DNA of 64,000 bases from Beta vulgaris subsp. vulgaris (Eukaryota; Streptophyta; Magnoliopsida; Caryophyllales; Amaranthaceae). Under the pieces are notes generated by a model that saw nothing but the letters and a program-made list of their open reading frames with translations, was not told the DNA's origin and made no database searches. This document shows, one piece after another, positions 33,225 to 45,345 of the stretch. Numbering within the stretch: the first letter of the stretch is position 1; every line of letters starts with the position of its first letter. A program made the translations under genes and the position numbers. The stretch covers positions 16,327,943 through 16,391,942 of the forward strand of contig NC_079206.1 in the NCBI RefSeq assembly GCF_026745355.1, in the 5' to 3' direction.

Positions 33225-34215
33225 AGTAGGAGTGATTCCATTATAATCTTTTTCATCCTCAATAATCATGTTATACAATATTATACATGCTTTCATGATA
33301 TCTCCAATTCACTTATATTCCATAAACGTACCAGGTTGCAAACAATCCCATCTCTTTTGGAGCACCAAAAATGCCCGTTCTATATCATTCCTTGCACCTC
33401 CTTGATATTGAGAAAATAATTTCCTTTTCTCGGATAGCATATTCACTCGAGGGATGGATTTGACGAAAACTGGCCACTCAGGAATCAGGATAAATACCAT
33501 CTGCAAAATATCCTAGATTATACATGTTTCCATTTATAGTGTATTCGATTTATGGGGCCTCGACCTTCAAGTAACTCATCGAATATCGGGGATCGATCTA
33601 GTATATTAATGTCATTGTTAGAACCTACAACACTAAATTATGCATGCCAAATCCATAAATTAGAAGAAGCAACAGCTTCCAATACCATATATAGTTGGTA
33701 CACCTTGATGAGCTCCAGTATATTGACCTTGCCATGCTGTAGGAAATTTATCCTATTGCCAATGCATACAATCAATGCTACCTAGAATAATTGGGAATTC
33801 GCGAGCTTCCCCTATTTGAAGCAAACGTTGGATGTCATCCACAATTGGCCTTCTCAAGTATTCAGGTTCAAATATCTCGATGACACACTCACATAATTTC
33901 TTTAAGCGTGGTATCAATGTATATTTCTACCAATGTACACATATTCATCTTCAATGTCACCAGCCACTCCATAAGCGAACAATTGAATGGCAGCAACACA
34001 TTTTTGAAGTGGAATGAGAGAGCTTGCCAATGGCATTAACTTTTTGTATAAAATAATCAGAATGATTTTTGAAAGCATTGATGATGTGAAGGAATAACTC
34101 TTTTCTCATCTTGAACCTTCTGCCATGCGTTGTATATTGGGTTGCTTGAGAAATAATCATTTCATATGCGCTCGTGCCTTTTTCTTCACGTTTTCTTTCC
34201 GTGTAACATCACTTT
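33225..34215 (-). pseudogene. PIF/Harbinger (HARBI1-like) transposase, decayed, element 1
   Basis: Pieces of the plant PIF transposase appear in order on the - strand: GRRFKMRKELFLHIINAF with HSDYFIQKVNAIGK after it (about 34125-34030), then LGSIDCMHWQ around 33785-33757, then FPTAWQGQYTGAHQGVPTIY (about 33750-33690), then EKRKLFSQYQGGARNDIERA with FLVLQKRW after it (33436-33350) and MKACIILYNMII (about 33297-33260). They lie in different frames with stops. The first Asp (GSID) and the later Glu region (DIERAF) can be seen. The stretch normally reading RFAIVRGPARMW is RWDCLQPGTFMEY. It is paired with the ORF1 at 37622-36480 on the same strand. Confidence 0.75.
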
Positions 34216-34299
34216 TTTATTATTTTTCTATTATTTGAAGGTGGTGTATCTTGAATGACATCATTTAGGATAGTATCTACGCATCCAGGGAAGTGTCAT

Positions 34300-34785
34300 T
34301 AGGGATGGCAGTGTAGCGGGTCAAGTAGGAGACTTATCCCATCCTTGCCCAAGTGGGGTGGAATGGTTCTAGGTTTGGTAGGGATGGGGATCAAAATCGT
34401 ACCGCAATGGTGAAGCGAGTGTGGATGTTTTGTTATACCATTTAGGGATGTTATGTTTATTTATATACTTATATTATTAATATTTTATCTTACAAAATAT
34501 ATATGTGTGAGTATGACGCAGGTACAAAATGGGTGCGGGTACCAATGCGAGTAGGGGGATGGGGATGAAGTGGGTACAACGCGGGTGCGAGTACCCATGC
34601 GGGTGGTGGGGCGAGGTGGGGATGACTTTCAATATGTACTTGGTGGGGGTGGGGATGGGTTTGGAGCCCCCCCCCCCCCCCCCCCCGCAATGGGTGGTAG
34701 GTCGAGGATGGCGATGGAAATTTTATACGGGTGCGAGGGTGGAGGTTCCATCCTCCACACCCGTCCCGCCCATTTTTCATCCCTA
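34300..34785. mobile_element. hAT-type MITE
   Basis: Inverted ends TAGGGATGGCAG and CATTTTTCATCCCTA. The 8-bp flanks AGTGTCAT (34292-34299) and AGTGTCAC (34786-34793) agree at seven of eight bases; 8-bp duplication with TAGGG ends is the hAT pattern. It includes an 18-C run at about 34669-34686 and (G)GGTGCGGGTA-type repeats. It sits inside the PIF element 1 remnant. Confidence 0.7.
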
Positions 34786-34793
34786 AGTGTCAC

Positions 34794-35203
34794 CTCCTAT
34801 GTATGAATCACATATTCGAATATACAACAAATCAATAAATATGGTAAGGGGGTTGCAGTTTGACATTCTCGTTTTTTTAAAGTGTTGGAGACTTTTGTAG
34901 GTGTTTGTGCTTGAGAATTTAAGCTCTTCAGTGGGATAAATATATAGAGCTGGTGAAACATAATTCATTGCACTTGATTCACATAATTCAATAACTAGTT
35001 CAACAATGTACTGATCTTTGGTACAATAATTCACATAAGATAGTGCACTAATTCAAAACATAGTGTAGTAATAGCTAACAAAGTTACTGAAAAGAAAGAG
35101 GTGAGTAGACTAGAGCTATGCAACAATCAATATAAAGTAACAAGTAATGCATCGATATGGACATGGAGTTCAAAACTCATTATTATAGGTGCAATCAGTT
35201 CAC

Positions 35204-35205
<2 letters not shown>
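34794..35205. other. AT-rich filler inside PIF element 1
   Basis: No recognisable coding or structural feature; short frames here are random. Confidence 0.4.
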
Positions 35206-35301
<96 letters not shown>

Positions 35302-35304
35302 GTA

Positions 35305-35340
<36 letters not shown>
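35206..35340. repeat. (TTA)n microsatellite, about 45 units
   Basis: Nearly pure TTA with one AGTATCA interruption at about 35301-35307. It continues at 36143-36207 after the inserted MITE. The poly-Leu and poly-Ile ORFs here are artefacts. Confidence 0.95.
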
Positions 35341-35342
35341 GA

Positions 35343-36142
35343 GGGAAAATTCCTCAGGTACCCCTGAGGTTTGGCGTAATTCCCAAATTACCCCCCACAT
35401 TTGGGGAATTCCTCAGATACCCCTGAGGTTTGTGTTTGTGCTCAAGATACCTTTACTATGGATGGAAACCTAACGCCGTTAGGTTTTCCTCTCCTTCCCC
35501 CACCCCCACCACCTCCCCTTCCCCTACCCCCGCAGCCCCCTTCCCCCACCCTCCCACCACCCCAGCAGCCCCCTCCACCACCCCTCGCAGCCTGCCCCCC
35601 TCCCTTACCCCGTCGCGAGAACCCCACCCTTCCCCCACCCCACCCCACCCCGTCCAAATCGACGCCTAGAACCCTGTCGAAATCGACCCCACCCCTTCCC
35701 CACCCATTCAAAATCGATGCCAGTTCAGTTTGGTTAATGAGCAGTGGCGAAATCAATCTTCTTTAGACAGAGATTTACGATTTGGGAAAAACAGAGGAGA
35801 GAGAGATTGCAAAAATGGGGGCTGCGGCTGGCAGGGAGTGGGGGGATGCGGCTGGCAGGGGTGGGGGGCTGCGGGGGTGGGGGAGGGGTGGGGAAAGGGG
35901 GGGGGGGGGTTGGGTGGTTAGGGCTTTAGAGTGGGTTGGGAGGAGAGAGAAAGCTTCCATGTTCATCAATGGAGGATGATGGGTGGAGAAGGAGAGGAAA
36001 ACCTAACGGCGTTAGGTTTCCATCCATAGTAAGGGTATCTTGAGCACAAACACAAACCTCAGGGGTATCTGAGGAATTCCCCAAATGTGGGGGGTAATTT
36101 GGGAATTACGCCAAACTTCAGGGGTACCTGAGGAATTTTCCC
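35343..36142. mobile_element. 800-bp MITE inserted in the TTA microsatellite
   Basis: Inverted ends GGGAAAATTCCTCAGGTACC and GGTACCTGAGGAATTTTCCC; the arms extend about 150 bp to a subterminal CTAACGCCGTTAGG. The core is C-rich on the left (35490-35700) and G-rich on the right (35815-35940). This is the same layout as the elements at 5425 and 7129. The flanks are TTA repeat on both sides, so a 9-bp duplication TTATTATTA is compatible but cannot be proved. Confidence 0.75.

Positions 36143-36207
<65 letters not shown>
36143..36207. repeat. (TTA)n microsatellite, right part
   Basis: Continuation of the TTA tract split by the MITE; 36208-36479 is AT-rich non-coding sequence. Confidence 0.9.
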
Positions 36208-36479
36208 TAACCTTTTATTATTGTTTCTAGTGTTACTAATAATTATTAATGTAAATAAACCAAATCAATAATAGACAAAACTACGAATAACCATTAATAT
36301 TAAATGTAGATGAAGTTCATGAAATAAAAACACTTAGCTTAAACATAATTGAAATAAAAAACACTTAACTTAAATATAGTTGATATAAAATCACTTAACT
36401 TGAACATAGTTACAACAAACTAGTATAACATAAACGAATGTTAATGAGAACATTCAAATATTTATGCTAGCTTAAATCA

Positions 36480-37622
36480 CCCTAATCATCAAAAGTCCAT
36501 CCATATTTGTTTGCAAGTGCTTGCGAATTTTTCTCATGAATTTTCCTTTGCAAGGAAGTCATTTTGGTGACATCAGTACAAAGTAGTTAATTATCAAGCT
36601 CTTGCTCTTTTAAATTTGCTGTACGACTTGCTAATTCTTTGCAATTGATATAACTTCATTATAATCACTTTGAATGCTTTTTCCCTTCCTTTGAGAAGCT
36701 AATAGTTTCTTTGCAGCTTGTTTCAGATCCCCATCGGTCTTGGTTCATTAACTTCATCGGAACCCCCAACATACCCTTCGCTTGCTGTGTAGTTGCCTGA
36801 TTCGGAAAATTTGCTCTTTTCCAATGACTCATTGTCGTCGCGTTTCTTACACTTGTTTTTTTGTTCATAATTAAACTTATCTTCATCACACAAAATACTC
36901 CACACATGATTGTACTGGAACTTTGACTGACAAAGACTTTAGTAGAATGCACGTGCCTCTAAGATCTTCAAAACTTCATTTAACCCACTCCTCTGTTCAT
37001 ATATGGCACAACAACCTGCAAACTTTCCAATAAGAGACGCATTAATTGACCACCAATGTTATTCATAGGGTTTAACCTCTCTTCCAACTTAGCCTTCTTC
37101 TCTATTTTCATTGATGAAAGCACAAATTTTTCCTCTGTACACATCTGCTCTTTCTGCATTGCCATTGACTTCATCTTTATTAGTATTAATCCAGGCAACA
37201 CCAAAAAGTATTTCATCTTCTATTGTCCAAGCTAACGCCTTTTTTCTCTTTTGTTGGACTTTTCCGACGTGTTGTAGTACGAGTAGGTTTTCATGTGGTT
37301 GTAGTGACATCAACATTTTCAACCTCTTCCATGCCCACATTATCTTAGCATGGTTGTCGGAATTAGATCCAGTACTAATGGGTGTAAATGGAGGTTGATC
37401 CATATTATCACTTGTGGGATTATATTGGTAATTTGGAGTTTGGAGAAATTGGGTAAAATTTTGTTGAGCTATATTTCCTATATTATTTGGACTAGGAAAA
37501 ATCATATTTTGGATTTGGAAAGTTTGGTTTTGGTTTTGCCGACCTAAAGCAGAATAATATTGGGGATTATTTTGCAAGAAGCTCATAAGAGAATTCAGAT
37601 CAAAATTTTGATTTGGATCCAT
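36480..37622 (-). pseudogene. PIF/Harbinger ORF1 (Myb-like, GST-T3-like), element 1
   Basis: The ATG at 37622 opens 177 codons: an Asn/Gln-rich N-terminus (MDPNQNFDLNSLMSFLQNN), a lysine stretch, then WTIEDEILFGVAWINTNKDE, the trihelix-type Myb domain of plant PIF ORF1 proteins, often annotated as glutathione S-transferase T3-like. A frameshift near 37095 leads to LNPMNNIGGQLMRL (helix 2-3 region), and later pieces include QFKFQYNHVWSILC-like sequence (about 36925-36890) and KKLLASQRKGKSIQSD near 36700-36660. ORF1 products help the transposase bind DNA. This copy is broken. It is co-oriented with the transposase pieces at 34215-33225. Confidence 0.65.
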
Positions 37623-38777
37623 TATAAATAATATAGATGGATATATTTTTTTGGAGAGGGAAAATGATTATAGATCAGATGATAGATATGGTAGAGTATA
37701 AAAAAATTAGAAACAAGATATTGGTTGTGTTTGGCAATGAGAGGTTTGAGGTGTTTTTAGAGTTTTGGACCCCAAATAGAGTTTTTGACTGGTCAAAACT
37801 CTATTTGGGGTGTTTGGTAAAATGGCTGATTTGATAGAGTATTGGGGTCAAAACTCTAATTTCAAAAAAGCTGGAAAACCCAACGTTTTGGACAGAGGTT
37901 TGAAATTTACATTGCAATATGACATATTTACCCATAAAACACCTCATTTCTTTTCTCACTCTTAACTCTTAACCCTAAAAATACCACTGCCTCATTTTCC
38001 CTTATCTCTCCTTACTTCCCTCTTATCAGACCTGAAAGAGCTTGGTGAATTCTTGAGGTATCTTCAAAGAGGTTAGTGAATTTTTGCTAATTATTTGTTA
38101 TTTTTGTATTGATTTTCGGGTTTTCTCTGTTTACTGATCTTCAAAATAGTCACTTTTTCATCTGATTAATGTCTAATTTACACTTTGGTGGATTATGAGT
38201 TTTCTTAATGGGAGAATAATTATCAGGAAATTTGGTGGATTATGAGTTGTTTTTGTGAGTTTAACTTTGTTGCATTGGGCGATTTTTAAAATAATAGCAT
38301 TTGGAATAAGAACATTTGAGTTCCTGAATGAGAAAAAAAATGTAGAAGAGGGTTGATTTGGCTCTCCCAATAATAAACGCCACCAAAAGAAGAGAGAGAA
38401 TGGATGTATTGGGGTTAGTTACCAGTGTTTGTGGTAAGATTCTGCTTCATTAACCATTTAAGCTTAACACAAACAATAATGACAATGGTTTCCCCCCTAA
38501 ATGTTCATATAAGAAATGTTCATATAAGAAATGGTTGTGTTTGCTATTTGCTGCTAGTATGCTGCCATTTGCTATTTGTCTTTCTAATTTATCATATTAA
38601 CTTCCCTCCATAGTCTGCTAATATTTGTTATTTACCTAATCAATCTTAATTTATTGATTGCTTAATTTAGATACCAATCATTCTTAGTTTTTATGATTGT
38701 GGTTGTTTGCATTTGTTGTCTATAAAAAAGGAAGACATTTTAATTATTTAAAATATTTCTTTTATTAATGATAGAAG

Positions 38778-39706
38778 ATGACCTCAAACAATAAGAGGGA
38801 CAATGAGGAAGGTGAGACTTCGGTGAAAGACTTGGGTCGGGCTAGTTGGTCTAAGGAAACTTTACTCATATTCTGTGATTTGTGTATCCAATATGCCGAA
38901 AGGAGTAAGGGGAAACGAGGTGCAACAATTTCACAGAGAATGCCATGGAAAGTGCTTGAAGTGGAGTTTAGTAAAAAAAAACTAATTTAGCATATGACAA
39001 GAACAAACTGAAAAACAAGTGGGATTGGATGAGAAATCGTTGGAGCCTTTGGAGAGCACTTAAAGGGAAAGAAACTGGGTTAGGTTGGGATCATTAAAAG
39101 GGTACAATAAGTGCTAGTGAAGAGTGGTGGCAGAAAAAAATTGAGGTCAGCTTATACATATACCCAATTTATCACTTACATTATCAAAATAAATTAATTT
39201 AACTACCTAGGTTGATTATTATCTAATTTCATTCATCTCTTTTTATAGGAAAATGTGCATTTTAGAGCTTTTCAATGTGAAGGTATTGAGCCCGAACTTG
39301 AGTACAAGATGGAACAACTCTTTGGAAGTTCGGTTGCTCAAGGGGGGCTAAAGTTTACTCATGTTCAACGCCCAAAAGAATTAGTTTATATCCCTTAAAT
39401 GACACATATCCATTCTTCACCCCTTGATGCTACCAATGTCGGTAATGTAATGGTTGACAACGAAGATGTAATGAGTGACAATGGTGATTTAAATCATAAC
39501 GAAACTAACATGGAATGGCAGGAAGTTTGGAATGATTCAACTCCACTTCCTTCCCCTTCTCCACAATCAATTGAACACGTAGTTAAAGGAAGTAAAAGAT
39601 GTTTTGAGAATGATGTTGCAGAGAGTTCAAAGAGGTTTCGGACTGAATCTGGTAGTCAAAAGGGAGTGGCTGGACTCCTAATGGAAAAATTGGATGCAAT
39701 ATGGTG
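38778..39706 (+). pseudogene. Myb/SANT-like ORF1 of PIF element 2, frameshifted
   Basis: Starts MTSNNKRDNEEG and shows a Myb/SANT-like DNA-binding domain: ASWSKETLLIFCDLCIQYAE, then after a one-base slip in the A run at about 38974-38982 NLAYDKNKLKNKWDWMRNRW with KGKETGLGWD after it. A TAA follows GLGWDH, then SASEEWWQKK. A likely intron (about 39146-39248, GT..TATAG) leads to ENVHFRAFQCEGIEPELEY; a TAA at about 39397 ends this. A further frame (39399-39704) is Ser/Asp-rich with a basic SSKRFRTES. Matches the L10-interacting-MYB-like ORF1 type. Non-functional. Confidence 0.65.
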
Positions 39707-40265
39707 AAAGTTGTGACTGAGAGGAACACTAAGGAGATGGAATTGATGAGTGTTGAAGCACAAACGCTTGCTGAATCCTCTCATACACTTGCTGGTTCAT
39801 TGGCAAAACTAGTGTCTATGCCTGATCTCAAACCAGGAAGTCCAGAATTCTTTTTTGCTTGCACTATGATCGAAGACCCCCAAAAGAGGATACTACTCAA
39901 TGGCATGCCTGATGATAACTTAAGGCTTCAGTGGATAAAATATTTGTATGAAAAGGATAAGTGAAAAATGTATCGACTTTAACTATTAAGACTTGTTCTA
40001 TCTAGTTTGGTTATCTATCTTTTTTACTGCACCCCCTTTTGGATAGTAATATTAGGTGCTTTTGTATGACAGGAACATGTAAGTAGCATAGGCTTTGCAA
40101 TTTTGTTCATATATGGAGCCTTTTAAAATTACTAATATGAATATGTGGTTAGTGCTTATATTACAGTTTGGTAGTTATGAATGTAATATGAACATGTATT
40201 TTATTTTTGCTACATTACCAGTAATCTTGATAGTAATTTATACACTTGCTAAGGTATTTGCAGGT

Positions 40266-41647
40266 ATGATTTTGCATGGTATACGAAATCGAATGCGGAA
40301 AAGGCGTAGAAATAATGCATTTTGGGATTATGTGGCATCTATATTAGGTTATGCCAGCCTTTATTATGTTAAATACATACACAAGGAGCCATGTATGACA
40401 TCGTTGCAAACAGGAGAAAAATGGATGCATGAAATATTAAATGGTCATGAAAAACGTTGTTTCAACATGTTTAGAATGACATCATGCACATTTCAACAAT
40501 TATGCATGGATTTAGAAAATAATCATGGATTATCTCCTTCGGGTAGGATGTCAACTTTAGGGAAAGTGGGTATTTTTGTTTACATTCTTAGTAAATGAGC
40601 CTCAAATCGAGATGCACAAGAGCGATTTCAACATTCTGGTGAAACTGTGAGCAGCATTTTTAAACAAGTTATGGATGCCATGGAAGGTCTATCAAGAGAT
40701 TTACTAAGACCGAGAGATCCCAAGTTTTCAAAAATCCCTTCATACATTGAGGATGATGCTCGATATATGCCACATTTCAAGGTATGTATTTGAATCATTT
40801 TTTCTATGTTTACATGTATTATTGGATTTCATATTAATGTCACTTAGCTTATTTCATATTAGGATTGCATTGGAGCCATTTATGGTACTCATATAGATGT
40901 TATAGTTACCGAGGAGGATCGATTACGATATAGAGGAAGGACAGGGACACCCACTCTAAATATTATGGCGGCGTGTGACTTTGACTTGCTTTTTACTTAT
41001 GTGCTTACTGGTTGGGAAGGATCGGCTCACGATTCTAGAATTTTTCTTGATACTATTGGCAACGAAAGTCTCAATTTCCCAAAACCTCCTCTTGGTAATT
41101 GATATTTACTCTGCTTAGTCATCTTGATTTTTTATTATTCCATTTTAATTATTATTCTTACTTTTTCCATGTTAGGCAAATATTACTTGGTAGACAAAGG
41201 ATATCTGGAAAGAGAAGGATATCTAACTCCATACCACAAGACAAGGTATCATCAATCTGAATTTCGTGGTGCAAATCCAAGAGGGCCTCGAGAAATTTTC
41301 AATCGTGCACATTCTTCCTTAAGGAGTTGTATTGAGAGGGAATTTGACATTTTAAAGGCACGATGGAAAATATTGGGAAAATGCCAAAGTATTCGTCACA
41401 AGATCAAAATAGGATAATCTGTGCTGCATTTGCATTGCACAATTACATACGATTAAGCAAAGTTTCCGATCCGGCATTCAAGATCATAGATGAGGATCCC
41501 ACTTTTATTCCACCCGAAGCATCTCGAGATGTTGATGGTAGTTCTATGCAAGAAGCTCAACGTCTAAGTACTAATGAAATGACAAAAGTTCGTGATGACA
41601 TTACTACTAGTTTGTTGAGAAGTAGAAGACGACAACGTACTTCTTAA
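40266..41647 (+). pseudogene. HARBI1-like transposase of PIF element 2, inactivated
   Basis: Three exons can be traced: 40266-40781, 40863-41094, 41176-41647. Products in order: RCFNMFRMTSCTFQQLC, GLSPSGRM, FQHSGETVSSIFKQVMDAM, CIGAIYGTHIDV, GWEGSAHDSRIF, YLVDKGYLEREGYLTPYH, REIFNRAHSSLRSCIEREFD, CAAFALHNYIR. This is the DDE nuclease of PIF/Harbinger elements. Three lesions are seen: TGA at 40596-40598 after YILSK; the first catalytic Asp is Tyr (GAIYGTH in place of GAIDGTH); and a one-base frameshift near 41385 (WKILGK to MPKYSSQDQN). The second Asp (AHDSR) and the Glu (CIEREF) remain. C-terminal part ends RSRRRQRTS. Confidence 0.8.
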
Positions 41648-42262
41648 ACATATGTAACAACTATTAATGGCCTATTTTTTTTTAAAAAAAAAAACTATTA
41701 AGGGCCTACAAGTAGTCTTATTGTTACATAAATCTATCTATTTATACTAGTTCTACAAATTCGTATGAAGTATATGCTATGTACTGTTTGTGTAAGTTAT
41801 ATAAATGTGTTTGTGTAATGACTTTTTTAAGGATCAAAATATGATTTAGTGGTACTATGGATATTACTTAAGGGAGTATTACCTTAGACATATGTAGAAA
41901 TGAAGGTATATGCTAACATGTTTTTAACAAATAGTAATAATAATTTTTTAAAAAATTTTTATTAAGGATTTCTAGTTATATTATATAGGTGGTGTGTGGT
42001 GGGGTGGGTTATAAAGGGAATGAAAGATAAAAGATAAAAGATAAACTAATAATAATAATAAAGACCAATGGTTATAATTGTCATTTTACATCATAAAATA
42101 CTTATCAGCTTTTATCAAACAGCTAAGTGTTACCAAACACATTTATATAAACAACAGTCAAATCCGCAGTCAAATCTACTGAATAAAAAAGTTAAAACTC
42201 TAACAGCAAACTCTAAAATATAACAGCTAAACTCTAAACTCTATTTGCCAAACAGAGCCATT

Positions 42263-43847
42263 ATTTATAGAAGACACACAAAATATTAATAGAAGAAACA
42301 AGGTATTACCGTTGAAAATAGTAAATTGCAATTTAAACAAAAAAAAAACATGTGGTATGTTCCGTTGCAAAAGTGAGTCTTATGTTTAGTCTTGAAATTG
42401 AAAAATTAGCTAAAGACTCCCTCCAATTTGTTAATACAATATCCCCGAGTCTTGTAAAGACTAGCGCTCAAGAATCAATCTAAGACCGCGATATTCACAT
42501 CCTGAACTAACTAAGCCAAGTTAAGAATGGATATAAAACTCAAGTCAATATGTTTTAACAAGCAAAGCATGCCAATCAATCATTTATTAAGGTCATCCAT
42601 CTAAAAACAAGCTATTAAGAGACATCAAAAAAAGTTAACGAGTGATGAATATCACTTCATCTAAATCACCAACATCAATATTATTGAATTTAACATGCAC
42701 AAATTTCAAGCATATTAATCCAAGTACATTCTAACACATGAGAAAATGATAGAAATATGATTGGGCGTAAACCACTCCTAACTAAGAAAATTATTGACTA
42801 CTAGTTGCAAGGAATATATACAAATGTAATTAATTAAATTAGAAAAAACCAATATCATAAATAAAAGTAGAGCAAAACAATACTAACACAAATCAAAGAA
42901 GCAAGAAAATCTAGAAAAGATGAAAGTGAAACTAAAAAAAAGATGAAGATTTATTATAAACTAGACTACTAAACATGAAAATTAAGTATGAAGAAAGAAA
43001 CTAGAATATGAGAATAATAAACTAAAAATGCACAAAAATAATGAGAAAGAAAGGAATAAGAAACTTACTTAAAAAACTCGAATTTCAAGGATATTGTCAC
43101 TTTTTTTTATTGATTTTAATCATCCCAAATAAACCTCTTGAGTCAAGTTTTCGCTCTCTTAAATTAATAGAAAGTAACTAAGGTTCTCATTTTTGTCTCC
43201 TATGTAGAAATGGGGTAAAAGGGTCTTTATACTCCTCTCTAATTACATGATTATAAATGAAAATGACCCAAAAATAAATCGTAATGCATAACAGACATGC
43301 AAACACAGAAAACCCAGGGCAGAGTAGACGAGGTCGGGCAGGAAAATCGTCGTCTTCAAGATGAAAATCTAGCATGCAAAGCCCGAGGCAAGAGAATGGG
43401 TCGGACACGTTTGTGCTCGAGCAAGCACTTTTCTTTTGTCTTCCATGCCCAAGTCAGTGAGAAATCGGGCGGGTGCGTGCACATGTGATATGTCATAGTT
43501 GTACATAGTTTCTAGGTGCATTTAGGTTGCATGTCTAGTTCATATTGGAGAATTTAGGTGCATATTTGCATGATTTACTCAAGTTCTACTAACTTAGTCT
43601 CTATTTGCTTGTTTAGGTTAATTTTCGGGGATTATAATGCACGTAGACTGTTGTTGGCTAAGATTAAGTATACTAAACATGAAGAAAGAAGGCAGATTGT
43701 AGGATAATTGCAAAGCATATGTTTACGACGAATTTGGGATAAATTAAGCGAAGCAGTACTGAAAGAAGTGCACGTCTAACTCTTGTCAACTCTTTTACTA
43801 ATATTTTTTTATATATAAAATATAATGGAGTAATTCCAATTGGCTTA
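42263..43847. other. Repeat-like AT-rich region without a gene
   Basis: A/T-rich sequence to about 43285, then a GC-richer patch (43290-43490) with AGCCCGAGGCAAG-type phrases, in the same relation as the iterated patches at 13.4 and 51.1 kb. It may be an old LTR, but I found no matched ends. The ORFs at 43187-43488 are not convincing. Confidence 0.35.
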
Positions 43848-45345
43848 ATAACTTGGCTTTGTCATATTCATTCGATTGCGAATTGTAGGATTTAAATCGA
43901 ATTAATCATAATTTATAGAAATTCACTAGTTGAATTGAGCATATCAGTTCGATTAGTAGATGTAATCGAAATTTTATGAGAAGAAAAATTAAGATAGTTA
44001 TACCTTGACTCAACGAAATAAATCTTTCAATGAGCTTTTTCTTCTCTATCTCTTCTCCCCTTCTTTCATATGCGGACTTCCATGTGTTATCAATTCTTTT
44101 CTCGATTTTACTTTTCATTCAACAACGGGTGTTTGAGGGCGGCGACAAAGATAGACCTCGAGGGAACTTAGATATGAAAAATCGTAGAAACGGGAGTTTA
44201 AGCTTTGCGAAGGTTTTGAGGAGTGCGTTATGAGTACTGGTTGGAAGACCTCAGGGGAACTTAGGTGTGAGAAACTGTAAAAATGTTTTAAGTGAAGAGA
44301 AAAAAAATACGAGAAAAGGAAACCTTTAAAATGCATTTTAGTTTTTCTTTTCAAATAATATAATAACAAAGATAACAATTGGGCAATATTATCATTATGC
44401 GGGAGAAAATCAAGTTTATTGTAACAAGTAAAGATAACAAATAAATTATGAAGTGTTATGTCTATTTTTGGTGTGCACCATTTTCCCAACTTAAGATAAC
44501 AACTCTCTTGAAAAGTGTTAACAAAGATCAAAGATAACACTTGTTAATTTAACTGTTATTATAGTTATGTTATCTTTGCGAAATTTGTAGTATTTAAAAT
44601 AAACTAGAAATTGAAAACAAAGAGGAAAACAAAAGAGGAAAAGGGGAATACCATGGATGAGAACATTCATGTCAGTCCTTCACTATGAAGAGGAGAATAA
44701 AGGAGATGAGGGAGTGGTGAGAGAGAATTAGGTTTGGACATTCTAGTATTCAGTGGACATTTACTTGGCAAACTGTCAGCTCGTCATAGCGGATTCAGTA
44801 CTTCATTCACTTTTTAAAACAACATATTTAAATGGAAAAATTGTCAAGAATAAGTCAACCTTTGCGTTGACCGCTTTTAACAAGTCAACCTTCATTTATT
44901 CCAGTAGCAAGTAAAGCTTGTACATGAATTAACTTTTAACAAGTTTTTTTACTTATGACCTGAACAACCCCTACAATTTTGTTCAGTTTTAACAGGTGTG
45001 TATTCTAGAACTCATTAAATTGTTCTCTAGAACATATTTGCACTGCTTGAATTTTATAAAAGTTCCGTGAGAAACTTAAAACTGAACAAAATTGTAGGGG
45101 TTGTTCAGGTCATAAGTAAAAAAACTTGTTAAAAGCTAATTCATGTACAAGCTTTACTTGCTACTGGAATAAATGAAGGTTGACTTGTCAAAAGCGGTCA
45201 ACGCAAAGGTTGACTTATTCTTGACAATTTTTCCTATTTAAATTGGATATCCTATAACATGGCTCGTAAAAATCGGGTACCCGCAAACTAGGTAGCCAAA
45301 TTTTTGGCTTAGATCATGGGCCACTGTATTTTTATTTTACATTTT
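43848..45345 (-). repeat. Large direct repeat, copy 1 (interrupted)
   Basis: Matches 52108-52913 in order: TTAAATCGAATTAATCATAA, ACCTTGACTCAACGA, AATGAGCTTTTTCTTCTC, GACTTCCATGTGTT, CCATGGATGAGAAC, CGGGTACCCGCAAACTAGG. Compared with copy 2 it carries two extra pieces: about 255 bp at 44341-44595 with AAAGATAAC / GTTATCTTT inverted motifs, and the foldback MITE at 44834-45234. On the - strand the region 44760-44600 resembles the 5' module (CT-rich, then CATCCATGGTA, then CCCCTTTT) of the non-LTR elements at 53.5 kb, which sets the strand given. Confidence 0.65.
44834..45234. mobile_element. Foldback MULE-type MITE with 9-bp TSD
   Basis: 401 bp: two arms of about 157 bp (44834-44990 and 45078-45234), nearly identical in inverted order, and an 87-bp loop. 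Ends GGAAAAATTGTCAAG / CTTGACAATTTTTCC. Exact 9-bp duplication TATTTAAAT at 44825-44833 and 45235-45243; the related copy has this site once at 52821-52829, so the insertion is confirmed by an empty site. A transcript would form a long hairpin. Confidence 0.88.

Larger units (their letters stand above)
37723..42259 (+). mobile_element. PIF/Harbinger element 2, full length but decayed
   Basis: Left end GGTTGTGTTTGGCAATGAGAG; the right end, read inward, is GGCTCTGTTTGGCAAATAGAG, with ATT on both sides (37720-37722, 42260-42262). At 4.5 kb with ORF1 and transposase on the + strand it has the size and order of an autonomous PIF element. Near the left end a hairpin (37770-37810, CCCCAAATAGAG / CTCTATTTGGGG) lies in the subterminal region; the right subterminal region repeats AACTCTAAA. 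Both genes are mutated. Element 1 lies back to back on its left. Confidence 0.7.

Noticed and set aside
34490..34806. Overlapping ORFs with poly-Pro
   Set aside because: Lie in the hAT MITE and its poly-C run; no homology recognised.
35101..35426. Poly-Leu and poly-Ile ORFs
   Set aside because: Translations of the TTA microsatellite.
37111..37398. + strand ORF opposite PIF ORF1
   Set aside because: Shadow of the - strand Myb-like ORF1 frame.
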